NCBI GenBank assembly: GCA_916048095.2
Contig: OU696582.1
Span: forward strand, 4,866,001 to 4,930,000
DNA length: 64,000 nucleotides
Direction: 5' to 3'
Origin: Sacculina carcini
Taxonomy: Eukaryota; Arthropoda; Thecostraca; Sacculinidae
In this document: piece by piece, positions 21,699-33,640 of the stretch
Position numbering within the stretch: the stretch's first letter is position 1
Layout of the letters: the number at the start of each line of letters is the position of its first letter
The notes under the pieces: generated by a model
Told to the model about the DNA's origin: nothing
Databases searched by the model: none
Seen by the model: the letters and a program-made list of their open reading frames with translations, nothing else
Position numbers and translations under genes: made by a program

Positions 21699-22183
21699 AC
21701 AACAACAACAACATATATTTAATATAGCGCACATATTTATACACAGGCGCGAAAAAGACAACCGACAGGAACATCACAGCGAGCAGGGAGTAGGCAAAAA
21801 TAGAAAAATGAAAACACGTTTGCAAACTGGAACATGCTAGATGGCCGTTGGCTATCAGATAGCTCATCCGCCCTTGAAACAGGTTTTGTTTTTTTCCTGT
21901 CGGGTGTCTAGCCACCCTCCTCACTGCAGAACAGTGTGGGAGCCGGTTTAGTCGCCGACGACTCGACCATGAATCTGGTTGTACTGGAATTACACGGTTA
22001 CCAGTAGCAGGGCGAAGCCTGACCAGACAACGACGAATGCAAGAGATGCAAAAACGGGACGCAGCAACGAAAACAGATAATTCACAGTGAGTTAAAAGAC
22101 AAATATCAAGCAAGAACAACGAGTGTACAACATAGGACGATCAGCACAAACAACACGCATATAACCAGAGACAAATCATACAT

Positions 22184-24965
22184 TTAGTCATCAAGAGAAC
22201 GAGTAAGCAGATATTTATGAAGATCAGCAGAAAAGGATCGGAATGAAGACTTGTGGTGAAGGTAAGATGGAAGCGAGTTATAGATACGAGGAGCAGATGA
22301 ATAGAAAGATTTGGATGACCAAGAGGATTGATTAAGAGCAGAAGGACAGACTAATGGCACAGGAATGCGACAAGAAGTGCGATTATTGAGAGTCAATAGG
22401 GAACGGAGATATGAAGGAGAAGAGGGAGAGTGGATAAGTTTGAAGACCAGACAACATACCTTATAGCGGATACGAGAAAGAGCAGGTAACCAACCGAGCT
22501 GTCGGATATGCACCGAAGTAGGGGTTCGCGGAGGAAGCCTCAGTACAAACCGACAAGCAAGGTTGATCACTGCTTGGAGTTGGCGGATAGATTTCAAGGG
22601 AAGATGGAAGAAGAGCGAGTTGCAATAGTCGATCTTAAAAAAGATATAGGAGTTTACCAGAAGACTAGCGCATGAGACATCAATCGACGAACGAATAGGG
22701 TAAAATTGTCGGAGTAAAAAGCAGCACGAGCGGATAAGCTGAGAAAAATGAGTCGAGAAAGAAAGGTTGAGATCGAAAAAGACACCCAAATTGCGCATTT
22801 GATTGGCTAGCGGAAGGTTGATAGGGTGAGGGGAAATTCGAGGAGGGTGAAAGACTAGATATGCTGTTTTGTCAGGGTTGATAACAAGTTTACGTGAAGC
22901 AGCCCAAGAAGAAATCTGGGTGAGCAGCATAGAGACCAAATTTGAAGAATGAGGAGAAAGAGGAAAATAAATTTGGATGTCGTCAGCGTATACGTGAAAT
23001 GAAACTGGATAGCTGCGGAGAATAGGACAAAGGGATGATACGTATAAGTTGAAAAGTTAAGGACCAATAAGTGAGCCTTGTGGAACCCCAGAGGTGAGAG
23101 GAAAGTCGCACGATAAAGCCGCATTACTGCGAACAGCATAGGAACGATCATTTAGATATGAGGTAAGAAGAGAAAGTGCAGTAGATGTGAGGCCTAGATG
23201 AGCAAGATCGCAGCATAAGATTTCGTGGTCGACTAGATCGAAGACAGCAGAAAAATCTAAGGAAATCAGAAGCACGGAATTTCCAAATGAAAAATTAGAG
23301 AATAGATCATTGGAGAGACAGAGAAGAAGTGTTTCGGTAGAGTGCTGAGATACAAAACCAGATTGGCAAGGATCGAGAACAGGCAAGATGATAGGCCGTA
23401 ATTGAACAAGGATGGCATATTCTAGAAGCTTGGAGGACAGAGATAGAATAGAAATTGGACGATAGTTGCATGGAAGAGAGGGATCAAGATTGGATTTTTT
23501 GAGAATCAGCAGAATAGTGGCATGTTTGGAAGCTAAGAATGAACCGTGAAGGAAAGAAGAGTTAACCATATATGTGAAAAGTGGAGTAAGGAGTGTAATA
23601 GCATCAGAGAGAGCAGAAAATTGTATGGGGTCAGTGGGACATTTAGACCTCTGAAGTTTGGTAAGAAAACGTGCTGTGGTAGACGGAGCAATCGAGGAAA
23701 AAGAGGAAACAGTGCTAAGGCAAGGAGGAAATTGGAGAGGAAAAGTGCTAGTGGGTAATTTGGATTGCAAGGATGCAATTTTACAAGAGAAAAATGAGGC
23801 GAATTCACTGGCAGATATTGAGCAAGATGACTTAGAAGAGCGACCAGAAATAGATTTCAGAGTTATCCATCGTGAGCGAGATGATTGGAGTTGGCGTAAT
23901 TGTGAACGATAGAAATTAGATTTTGACAAAGCAACCACAGAGAAAAAAGATTTGCGGGCACTACAGAAAGAGAACCATGATGAACAAGAGCGAAAGCGCC
24001 GCCAAGAACGCTCACGGGCTCTGCATTCTGAACGCAAGCGGGATAGATCGGACGACCACCAGGGAGGAGGAGGAGATCTTGAGCGAAAGTGATGTAAGCG
24101 CAAAAGGAAGATCTGATCATTGATGAGGGAGAGAGAGTCGGATATAAACTTGGGGAGGAGGAGTGGTGGGAGGAACAAATAGTTTGAGGGATTCAGAAGA
24201 GAGGTAAACAAACGATAAAATAATAAAGGATCAAATTTTTTGTAATCACGAAGCATCAGTGAAGCGGAAGAAGGCTTAGAAGGTGAAGGAAGAGAAACAC
24301 AAAATGTGATGAGGCTATGATCAGATATGAGAGAATCAGGGGGGTAAGTGAATGTATCGAGGAGAGACAGTCTGGAGGAGTGCGTACAGATCACAAGGTC
24401 GAGGGTATGACCGAATAGGTGAGTAGCACCGCTGTTCATAACGGAAAGATCCCAAGAATTGAGCAGAGTTAGAAAATCAGAAACATGCGCATGAGATGGT
24501 GAGTCAATCCAGAAATTAAAATCGCCTAGAACAATGAAATTATGGGAGAATGTATCTGAGAAGAAAGATAGGAATGTATCAAATTCAGATAGAAATACTG
24601 AGGATGTGATCGTGTCGATATAACAATAGAATACCTAATTTAGGGTGTGAAGGAAAAGAAAGCGAGAATGCAGCGTATTCAAAGGAACTACAAGGAAATT
24701 GTAGAGTAGATAAAAGTGATAAAGATAAAGAACAGTGATAAACAGCACCAACACCACCACCGCAAGATTTTCGAGAAGATGTGAGATCGCGAGACACATG
24801 CAAGAAGTTAAATGAAAGTGGAAGTTGGGCGGAAAACGATGAAACGTAGCTGTCAAAAAGCCAGGTCTCGGTGAGAAAAAAGAGTGAGAAGTTGTGATAG
24901 AGAATGACATTAGAAACAAAATTAGCTTTATTACGTACAGACCGAATATTGAGCAGGCCAACCAA
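22184..24965 (-). pseudogene. CR1 ORF2: endonuclease and reverse transcriptase
   Basis: From 24965 the AP endonuclease reads LLNIRSVRNKANFV, LFFLTETWL and CGGGVGAVYH. A single frame shift occurs near 24610-24640. The frame then continues with DLVICTHSSRLSLLD, ISDHSLITFCV (SDH box), and the RT motifs LPCNYRPISIL, DFSAVFDLVDHEIL, SGVPQGSLIGP and YADD (VYADDIQIYF at about 22980). One TAA lies just after SLIGP (23057-23059). The C-terminus ends APRIYNSLPSYL...FRSFSADLHKYLL. Only one frame shift and one nonsense codon were seen over 2.8 kb, so this is a relatively recent loss. Confidence 0.82.
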
Positions 24966-25139
24966 GGAGGAAATACAATTAGTGACGGCTAAGGAAGATA
25001 TATGAGCAGATTGGGTAAGATTGTTAATAGCAGAATTGTTGGATACGAGGGAAACCAGATGTGAGGAATGACAAGATTGAGCAATAGCTGTAGAGTCAGA
25101 AACATGAATTTTAGGAAGAGAAGAGTCAGACTTGGGTTG

Positions 25140-26248
25140 TCAGGAAGAAGCGGTGACAGGAGACAATTCAGAACAGTGTGAGGAAGACACAATAGTGCGT
25201 TGGCGGAGAGAATTTTGCACAGCAATGAACGAGGAACAGGAGGATGAAAACGAAGAGTGGTCCAAAGGTTTACCATGACGGCAGCAGTTTGAGCACTTTG
25301 ACTTGCTCTTGTCAGGGCAGGCTGACGACAGGTGGGCACCAGCGCAGTAACCGCAAACTGCTGTAGCTGATGGGCAGCGATCAGATTTGTGGCCCAGACC
25401 CGAGCACTTCCAGCATCGAGTCACCCAGTATCGATCGTAGACCGGGCAGCTGCACAACCCGACAAACACTCTGTTGCCAGCGACACGGATCAGTTGGCAC
25501 ACCTCCGGAGACACTACGAGTACGGCATTGGTGCGGCCGTCTTTTGACTTCGTCAGGAACAACAGTTTCATCTGTGACGCTGGGATGTTGGCGAGATAAG
25601 AGTTTTTCAGCCGCAAAGAGCTGACGACTTCCTCAGGTGACAATTGTTGAATGTTTGCCACCGTGATTCGCGGCAGACGAGAGGCAGAATTGCCTGTGAC
25701 AGCCACATGCAGATCTTCAGCCAAGTGCTCGTTCAGAGACTTGGCTGTCATGTTAGCTGAGGCTTCAGTGCAGCAGTGCAGCACCATACCGCCAGATTTT
25801 GTTGGGCGAGACTTGGCCACCGGTACAGTGCGAAGGGCCGACAGCACGCGCTCACCGGCTCCGCTCCTTTACTCTTCAGCACTAGGGCGAATGGATGAGT
25901 GAAAGGCTGGTCGCGCTATGAGACAGAGGTTGAGGGCGCACAGGTGTCGGCGGGCTTGGCTTCACGAAGGACAGAGGCGCAGAATGTCTCCAGTCGACTG
26001 TCGATCACCGCACACATTCTCTCCACGGTGAGTGAGGGGCGACGGGACGCGCGGTACTCGTCTTTGCACTCTTCGCACAGCCAGAAGAGCTTGTACCTGC
26101 GTATAGCGTTATACGCAGGGTTGGTCAGCGCGGCGCACGACACGTGAAGCATGCCGGCGCATCCCTCGCACTTGATGACAGACGCATCCCCCACCGGCTC
26201 ACCACACTTACACGCACACTCGCTGGCTGCAGAGGGTGGAGTAGACAT
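25140..26248 (-). pseudogene. CR1 ORF1 protein with PHD finger and zinc knuckles
   Basis: Starts at the ATG at 26248. Residues 10-60 form a PHD-type finger: C-x-C, C-x2-C (KCEGC), H-x2-C (HVSC) and W-x-C-x2-C (WLCEEC). A frame change near 25850-25916 leads to the second half, with an esterase-free RNA-binding region (KLLFLTKSKDGRTNAVLVV) and Cys/His knuckles (CWKCSGLGHKSDRC; CGYCAGAHLSSAC; CSNCCRHGKPLDH). PHD-bearing first ORFs are known in the CR1 clade. The frame break could be the natural end of a short ORF, but the matching second copy at 38.8-39.5 kb argues for one protein. Confidence 0.72.
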
Positions 26249-26351
26249 AGCACAATGGGCAGAAAGACTCCGAGATCGGCACACAGATAACACGAAGGAG
26301 CGAACAAAAATACAACCACACACGGCGAACTCAAGAACAAGACTCGAAGAC

Positions 26352-26770
26352 TTGATGAGGTGGACTGGACGCTATGTAGACAATGACGGATGTTCAACAC
26401 ATTTTTTCTATATGTACGAACTCGATGTTGAAAGATACGTTCCAAGAATAAAAATCGCACACTAAGAAAAATGTTTGGTTTAACAAAATATGTGAAAAAG
26501 CAAGAGGACAAATGAAAAGCATGCAACATATTGCGAAAGAGAAATACTTATGAACACTGGAAAGAGTACAAAAGAGCCAGAAATAATTACGTGAAAATAA
26601 GACGAGAAGAGACAATGAATTATGAAAAAAGTATATTCGAAAAATGAGAAAAAGAAACGAAGATGTTCTACAAGTATGTTAACGGAAATATGAAAAATTA
26701 CGTGGGCATCGAAATAATGCAACATGGAGGCAAGATCCTTATACTGAAGTCGATAAAATCTGCGAAATTC
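26352..26770 (+). pseudogene. plus-strand LINE continued: EN-RT linker
   Basis: Reads MYELDVERYVPRIKIAH, then WFNKICEKARGQMKS-like, a region like YKRARNNYVKIRREE and FYKYVNGNMKNYVG. These are linker motifs between endonuclease and reverse transcriptase in the same LINE group as 20345-21698. It stops where the 0.7-kb repeat copy 2 begins at 26775. Confidence 0.65.
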
Positions 26771-26774
26771 AAGA

Positions 26775-27896
26775 ACTCAAGGAAAATTGAACCAAATTAA
26801 ATGGTTTTTTATTAGCAACCTGTTTTTAGAACTGGTTTTTTGGATGATGGTTTCTTTCATGTAGTTATTTGTATTCAAATACCTTTTTGTACATTAAATA
26901 TATTTCCTCAGTCGTTTTTTTCCTACACGAAAATATTGCCCGTTTTTCTGGTCAGGATTGCCACTCTGATTAATGCGACCCGCTTTTATTCGTAGTCTCA
27001 TTAGGGAGACTAAGTTTGTGTGTATATTTGTAGTATTTGTGTAAATATTTGTAGTATTTGTGTAAATATTTGCAGTGTTTGTACTTTTATTTTTGCAAAT
27101 AATTGATCTGCTGAATGAAATGATGAAACTTATTATAATCAACGTAGTTCATTTCTGGTGGGGAAAAGATAATATGTAAAAAATAATAAAAAATTATGCC
27201 ACCTGTTGTTTTTTTAAAACAGTTTCAGATTTTAGCATAAAAAACGGTTCTCAAACCCTGCTGTCTTACACAATGATTAACTCAATAATTAGAATGAAAA
27301 GGTTAAATGCCTAAGTGACAGCTGCTACATGGGAAGAAGCCGAAGCTTATGAACACAAGTGTGCCCCGTGCAGCTCACTGCCACCGCAGAACCAACCCTC
27401 TCCACGGTCTCCACTCAACGACCATCTATGGCGCCACAAGGACGAATTGACAAGCCACAAGACGTATTAGAGAGGGCCACCTCCCCAGAATGCATGGCAC
27501 AACTCATGACTGATATCTGGTACCATCATTTTCTGCTGGTGGACAGGAGCTGTTGCATTATAGAATTGGCCCAATGAAATTCTGCTCCGCCGGGTTTCGA
27601 ACCACGGACCACGGGTTTCGAACCCGCTTGTGAGGCGGGTGTGCTAACAACTACACCACGGAGTCCACAAATTGAATGGAATTGAATGCAAAACTTCACT
27701 GTACATAGAATTGCCGCACAGTACCGTGCAAACAATGATATTAGGGCTTTCAGACACATCATAACACTTTTATTGTGCATATTTAATGATAATTCAATTT
27801 GATAGGGTCACTAATGGCATGTATAACTCATGTGTTGATACAAAATAATTCATTTAACATCCCAAATATATCATTTCCATAATTTGAATTATTTGC
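26775..27896 (+). repeat. dispersed 0.7-kb repeat, copy 2
   Basis: Second copy of 14211-14945, interrupted by a SINE at about 27303-27672. It has an extra short tandem duplication near 27030-27075 (TTTGTAGTATTTGTGTAAAT-like). Confidence 0.8.
27303..27672 (-). mobile_element. tRNA-derived SINE
   Basis: An insertion that is absent from repeat copy 1. On the minus strand its head (27667-27584) looks like tRNA-Val: TGGTGTAGTTGTTAGCAC as the A-box region, CGCCTCACAAGCGGG as an anticodon arm with CAC, and GGTTCGAAACCC as the B box. The T-arm sequence GGTTCGAAACCC occurs twice, 28 bases apart, and the acceptor stem does not pair, so it is not a working tRNA. The flanks show AATTGAATG-like repeats. 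Confidence 0.72.
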
Positions 27897-27999
27897 ATGA
27901 CTCTTCAAAAAAAACAAAAAGAACGTGTTTTTTGGTCGCGGCTTTTTTGGCAAAAAAACGTTTTTCTTTTCAAAACCGTCGGTTTTTTAGGTCGTATCT

Positions 28000-28260
28000 C
28001 TAGACGGCACTGTCGTTCCCGGGGCAGCGGCGCAGGCGGCAGAAGATAGGAAGCGGCGGCGCTACGCTGGGTTATGCCAGCAGTACGATTTCGTGCCGCT
28101 GGCTATCAACACCACCGGCGCGATGGGGGCGTCCCTGTAAGTCAAATTCTTGGGCGGAAAATGAGTGAGCGTTCAGGGAAGCCGCCAGAGACAGCTTTGG
28201 TTCGGCAGCGAGTTAGCCTGGCCGTCATTGGCGGCAACGCTGTCTCAATTGCATTGTAGT
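28000..28260 (+). pseudogene. LINE ORF C-terminal remnant (RKRRRYAGL type)
   Basis: GC-rich stretch reading EDRKRRRYAGLCQQYDFVPL, then AINTTGAMGAS and, after frame changes, LSERSGKPPETALVRQRVSLAVIGGNAVSIAL. This tail (RKxRRYxxL, followed by PxAxETxGxxG and RQRxSxAxxxGNAxSI) ends the polymerase of a group of non-LTR retrotransposons in marine invertebrates. The upstream side is cut off by AT-rich sequence with an AGGTCGTATCTCTA end at 28000. Confidence 0.6.
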
Positions 28261-28261
28261 A

Positions 28262-29704
28262 TTGTCAATATATGTGCGCGTTTATAAATGTTATATAAAA
28301 ATACACACATTCACATAAATGGACACACAGACACTGATACACCCTGGCTATAAATTAGGACGCACCTTGCACACAGGAGCGGTAAATTTCACACTGGAAA
28401 GATCGGGCAGGTCAGCGGAAATTTTGCGCCTTTTCACCTTGATAGTGGTAGAATCGCCACAGCCGCTGTCGGGACACCAGCTGACGTTCACCGCCACACA
28501 TGTGTAGCCCACTGCAGCAAACGTGACGCCAAAAACGGCGAAAGAATTTGAACGCCGGCGCGACACAATGCACATATGATAGACGACAATCGCTCGAGTT
28601 CGGCACGAAATAATTTAGGTTATTTAATTAAATACCACTATTTTATATAAACAATTTTATATTCTAATCTAAATAAAAACATGGGAAATGGTGTATAACT
28701 TTTGTCTCTGATTCCCAACAACTTGATGAACCAACTTTGTTTTGCACCAGAGCGATAGCAAATTCAATACATACAGTTGTTCCATCATATAAAATATGGG
28801 GAAGTCACTAAAACAAAAATAGCCGAATTCGGCTTGATAGTGTTTTTAGTGATAGTTGTTTTTTGTTGAAGAAATAATTTGTGAGCCGTCATTGCAGAAA
28901 ATGAGTGCAACGCTTCAATTTCGCTGTGCGTTGCTTAGAATTTAGCGGATTTCAAAGCGCAAAGAAGCCTAGATTTTTCTTGTCGTTTTGAAATGATCGT
29001 TGAGATATTTTCTACACATTTCTAAGGGTCTTTTACGCGTTTTAGACAGTCTGGAAAATATAAATATGTTTATTGATTCAATTTGAGTGTTAGTAAAACC
29101 TTAGACATTCATTGCTTCACTTATAATCATAAATGTGATAATTTAGGAGGATTTTTTTTTACTGGGATTCCGATGTTTTCCTATGTATTAATTAAAAATT
29201 TACGTTCCGACAAAAAACTTTTTCAAAGGTGATTAAGGCTCTTCTAGTGTGGAATTTTTGAATTATTTCGATTTATTTCGATTTTTGTCACAACGATGAA
29301 ACAAGAAGAAATATATCTAAGTACAATGTAATATTTATTATTACAATATTACTTTATGAAGTTATATTTATCAAAGCTAATCAACACACTGTTCTAGGGT
29401 TATTTTTGACACATGCATTTTTGTTGTTATGTTAGGTTATACTTTCCGCCGTCAGAGCGCTAGTATCGCAGTGGACGGAGCGCGCCTGTTAGCTTCGCCT
29501 CCATTTTGTTAATAAAGTAAGGGTAATGCCTCATAAAAGCATTATCGTTCTGTCGGGTCTTCAATTACCCACTAAACAATCCCTGTATCCCTGCATTTTC
29601 CACCAGTGGTAGATTCACACGAGTACAAAGCGGCCAGTCTGTTTGTTCATTGAATTTTTGGGGTGCACCGGCCTCTATGACCATATGACATACCAAAGCG
29701 GACA
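28262..29704. other. no recognised gene; possible LTR-like stretch
   Basis: Mostly AT-rich. A 76-codon minus-strand frame (28348-28575) has several Cys but no family signature. At 29450-29640 a TTTTGTTAATAAAGTAAGGG stretch and a following short GC-richer segment resemble an LTR 3' part, without a partner in the window. It remains unassigned. Confidence 0.35.
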
Positions 29705-29837
29705 GTTGAAATCAGGGTTTGTTTGGTTTAAACCAAGTGTTTTTTTATTTAAAAAAACATGTTTTTTTATTTTAAAAAACATGTTTTTTTGGAAATTGTT
29801 TTTTTGACAGAAATGATTTATTTCATACTAGCATTAG

Positions 29838-31625
29838 AACCCGCCCGTTGTGCGGAGGAATTCATAAAATGGAATTAATATTCATAAAAATTCATATTCA
29901 TAAAAAATATTCCAAATTAAAAAAGAAAATGAAAACTCATAAGTGTCTTACTCAATAGAAAAGTCCAAGTGTGAATATTTTTATTTTTATTTTGACATAA
30001 TATTTCCCTCAACCCGCCTCATATATAAACCCACCCATTGTGCGGAATAATTCAGAACACAAACACGTAACAAACAATGAAAATTCTAGCATGTAAACCC
30101 GCCCGTCGTGCGAAACAGTTCATACTATTAAATTTGTATTCAATTCATAAGAGAAAAGGAATATGAATTAAAAAAGAGTGGAGTAAACCCATAAAAAAGT
30201 CTAAATTTCTATATTTTCATATTTATTTTCACAAAATAGTTTGCCTAAACCGCCTCATATTTATACATGCCCGTCGTGCTGAATAATTCAGAACTCAGAC
30301 ACGAAACAATGAAAAGTGACTAAACTTTTTCATCATAATGTTTCCAAAATATTTTTATAACTTAACATCACCGTCTAGCATTGAAACCCGCCAGTTTTGC
30401 GGAGCAATTCATAAAATGAAATTCATAAACATATTGCAAATTAAAAAGGAATACAGATATACTCATTAATATCTTACTGAATTGAAAAGTCTAAATTTAA
30501 TTATTTTTATTTTTATTTTGACAACATATTTTCCTTTAACCCGCCTCATATTGAAACCCGTCCGTCGTGCTCAACAATTCATAAAATAAAATGCATATTC
30601 AATCCATAAAATAAACTGTATAAAAATTAAAAAGCAAAAAATTTAATCTGTAAATACGTTCACCAACAAAAACTCTAGGTGTGAATATTTTAATTATAAA
30701 TTTGACAAAATATTATCCCTTAATCCACCTCATATTTAAACCTACCCGTCGTGCGGAATAATTCAGAACACTAACACGTACAAAACAATGAAACCTCTAG
30801 CATGTAAACCCGCCCGTCGTGCGAAACAGTTCATACTATTAAATGTATATTCAATTCATAAGATAAAATAAATATGAATTAATAAAGAAAACAGTAAACC
30901 CAAAAAAATCCTATTTAAACCTGCCCGTCCTGCTGAATAAATCAGTACTCTGACACAAAACAATGAAAAATGACTAATTTTTTTATCATAATGTTTTCAA
31001 CATATATTTATAACTCAACATCACCATCTAGCATTAAAACCCACCCTTTGTGCAGAACAATAAATAAAGTAAAATGAATATTGAATTAATAAAAAATGAT
31101 TAGAAATTAAAAAAGAAAAAGTAAACCCATAAAAAGTCTTAACCAATAGAAAAGTCTAAATGTGAATGTGTTTATTTTAGATGTGGCAAAATATTTTCCC
31201 TCGAACTGCCTCGTATTTAAACCCGCCCGTCGCGTAGGAACTATAAATAGAATATAATGAATCAAAAAGCAAAAAAGCTTATCCAATAGAAAAAAGTAAA
31301 TTTGTAAATTCTTGTTTTAATTATTGACGAAGTTTTTTTCCTCAACACTGCTCAAGTTCACACCCATCCTTCGTGTGTAGTAATTCAGAAGTGTAACACT
31401 ATCAAAACAATGAAACATTCTGTCATCTCTATAATTCCAGATTTATGCGTCCGCTAAAACAGCATATTCATATAGTTGGCATTGCATGATATTACAACCC
31501 ATATACTTATGCAACTTAAGCTTATGCAACTTGAAATTAAACCAATTAAATTATACAGTAAAATTCAGTAGTTAACTTTGTTCCCAGTAGTATTTTACCC
31601 GCCCGTCGGGCGGAACAATGTGTGA
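29838..31625. repeat. degenerate array with CCCGCCCGTCGTGCGG motif
   Basis: A GC-rich word of the form AACCCGCCCGTCGTGCGGAA recurs about a dozen times (near 29848, 30036, 30098, 30267, 30385, 30557, 30746, 30806, 30922, 31045, 31225, 31600) in otherwise AT-rich sequence. It is nearly always followed by AATTCATAAAAT- or AATTCAGAAC-like text. Larger blocks repeat at about 0.7 kb (for example GTGCGAAACAGTTCATACTA at about 30107 and 30817). No coding frame is present. Confidence 0.75.
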
Positions 31626-31739
31626 GAATGTGTGTCATGTGTGAATATTGAGGACAATAAAGCCTTTATATTCAGTATAGTGTAGCATTAATTAAACTGT
31701 ACCCAATAAAACCACACCATCCATGCTTGGAGCTAATAT

Positions 31740-33500
31740 GATGCATTCTTAATTGTGATTGGGATTCAGTGAAATTTAATCGGTGTATATTCCTGTGTAA
31801 TCGCAAGTGCGCATAATAGCTGTCAAATTGGTAATATGTGCTTTTGAATTTACACCGCCGTAACTTCCTTCAGATACACTTTGGAAAATTACAAATTATA
31901 CCGTATTGTAGAAAACAAGATTTCTAGCACGATGGTATAATTTATTTTTATGTGTAACAAATATTGTTACACATAAAAAGAATTATGAATTAGAAATAGT
32001 AGAAAAATGAATTAATTTTAGTCGCCCGGTGTTCAAGTGTAATTTTGGATGTATTTGATAATTTTGCCAATTTTACACGTTTTTGTATCATTTGTGGGTA
32101 TAAATTATAGCTTATCTTGTAGAACACAAAATTCTCTACACAGTAGTATATTCCTGTGTAATCGCAAGTGCGCATAATAGCTATCAAATTGGCAATATGT
32201 CCTTTTGACTTTACACCGCCGTAACTTCCTTCATATACACTTTGGAAAATTACAAATTATACCGTATTGTAGAAAACAAGATTTCTAGCACGATGGTATA
32301 ATTTATTTTTATGTGTAACAAATAGTTACTGAGAAATAGTAGAAAAATGAATTAATTTTAGTCGCACTGTGTTCAAGTGTAATTTTGGATGTATTTGAGA
32401 ATTTTGCCAATTTTACACGTTTTTGTATCATTTGTGGGTATAAATTATTGCTTATCTTGTAGAACACAAAATTATCTACACAGTAGTATATTCCTGTGTA
32501 ATCGCAAGTGCGTAAATTGTGATTGGACTTCAATGAAATTAAATCAGTGTGTATTCATGTGTAATCGCAAGTGCGCATAATAGCTGTCAAATTGGCAACA
32601 TGACATTTTGACTTTACACCGCCGTAACTTCCTTCAGATACACTTTGGAAAATTACAAATTATACCGTATTGTAGAAAACAAGATTTCTAGCACGATGGT
32701 ATAATTTGTTTTTATGTATAACAAATAGTTCTTGAGAAACAGGTAGAAAAATGAATTAATTTTAGTCACCCGGTGTTCAAGTGTAATTTTGGATGTATTT
32801 GAGAATTTCGCCCATTTTACACGTCTTTTGTATCATTTGTGGGAATAAATTATAGCGTTTCTTGTATAACACAAAATTTTCTACACAATAGTATAGTTTT
32901 TATAGCTGTACCATTGCTGGTTTATGAGGAATAGATAGCGGAATATTGACCAAAATATTCACGTTTTTCAGTGCTAATTTTGCCTTTTTGACTTTGTCAT
33001 TTTGACTTCACACCGCCGCAACTTTTTCTTAATACACTTTGGAAAATTAAAATTTATACCGTTTTGTAGATGACAAAACTTCCAGTATGATGATATAATT
33101 GGTTTAGACGTGTCATAGTTAGTTGTTGAGAAATAGAGAAAAAAGTATATAAAATAGGACGCGTCGAGTTTAAAAATATTTTTGAATGTAGAAGGAAATT
33201 TGGTCATTTTTACATATTTTATATTTAATTTTTGGATATGAATTATAACCTACCGAGTAGAACAGAATATTCTCTACACAGTGGTATAATCTGTATAGCT
33301 GTACCATTGCTGGTTTATGAGGAGTAGATGGCGGAACAATGACAAAAAATTTCGCATATTTCAGGGTTCATTTTGTCTTTTCACCGCTATAACTTTTTTT
33401 TGTTTTAATTTTAAAATTTAAGATTTAGCCAAAAGTGTAGAAAAGAAAATTTCCAACGTGATGGTATAAATTGTTAGCGCGTAGGTCAAATGGTTACCGA
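31740..33500. repeat. degenerate ~360-405-bp tandem repeat
   Basis: Blocks starting CCGCCGTAACTTCCTTC with AACAAGATTTCTAGCACGAT and CTACACAGTAGTATA recur at about 31856, 32216, 32620 and, more diverged, 33013 and 33385. Spacing is about 360, 404 and 393 bp. Apparent frames are shadows of the repeat. Confidence 0.8.
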
Positions 33501-33534
33501 ATAGCAGCTTGCAGAAAATGAACCAAGGAAGGTG

Positions 33535-33640
33535 GGACAGAAAAACACACAGACAGACACACAGAGGATCTGTTTTATATAGATAGATAGAATAGGAATA
33601 TAGATAGATAGATAGGATTAGATAGATAGGAATGATTAAA
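33535..33640. repeat. GACA/GATA simple repeats
   Basis: CACACAGACAGACACACAGA is followed by GATA units (TAGATAGATAGA...), the kind of simple tail seen at the 3' end of many LINE-like or satellite-derived elements. Confidence 0.85.

Larger units (their letters stand above)
21699..26352 (-). mobile_element. CR1-type LINE, near full length
   Basis: A minus-strand element with ORF1 (PHD finger plus zinc knuckles), ORF2 (endonuclease plus RT), a 3' untranslated region (22183-21715) and a short (TGT)n tail at 21714-21703. The last feature, a 3' tandem repeat instead of poly(A), is usual for CR1. It splits a plus-strand LINE. CTTGAT occurs on both sides (about 21692-21697 and 26352-26357) and is a likely target duplication. 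Confidence 0.85.

Noticed and set aside
27584..27667. tRNA-Val gene
   Set aside because: The anticodon arm and B box are good, but the acceptor ends do not pair and the T arm is duplicated, so it was called a SINE head.
28348..28575. Possible secreted cysteine-containing small protein
   Set aside because: No credible signal peptide start, no family match, and no support from a second copy.
29838..33500. CRISPR array
   Set aside because: Repeated units are long, diverged and separated by related rather than unique spacers, in eukaryotic transposon-rich DNA.
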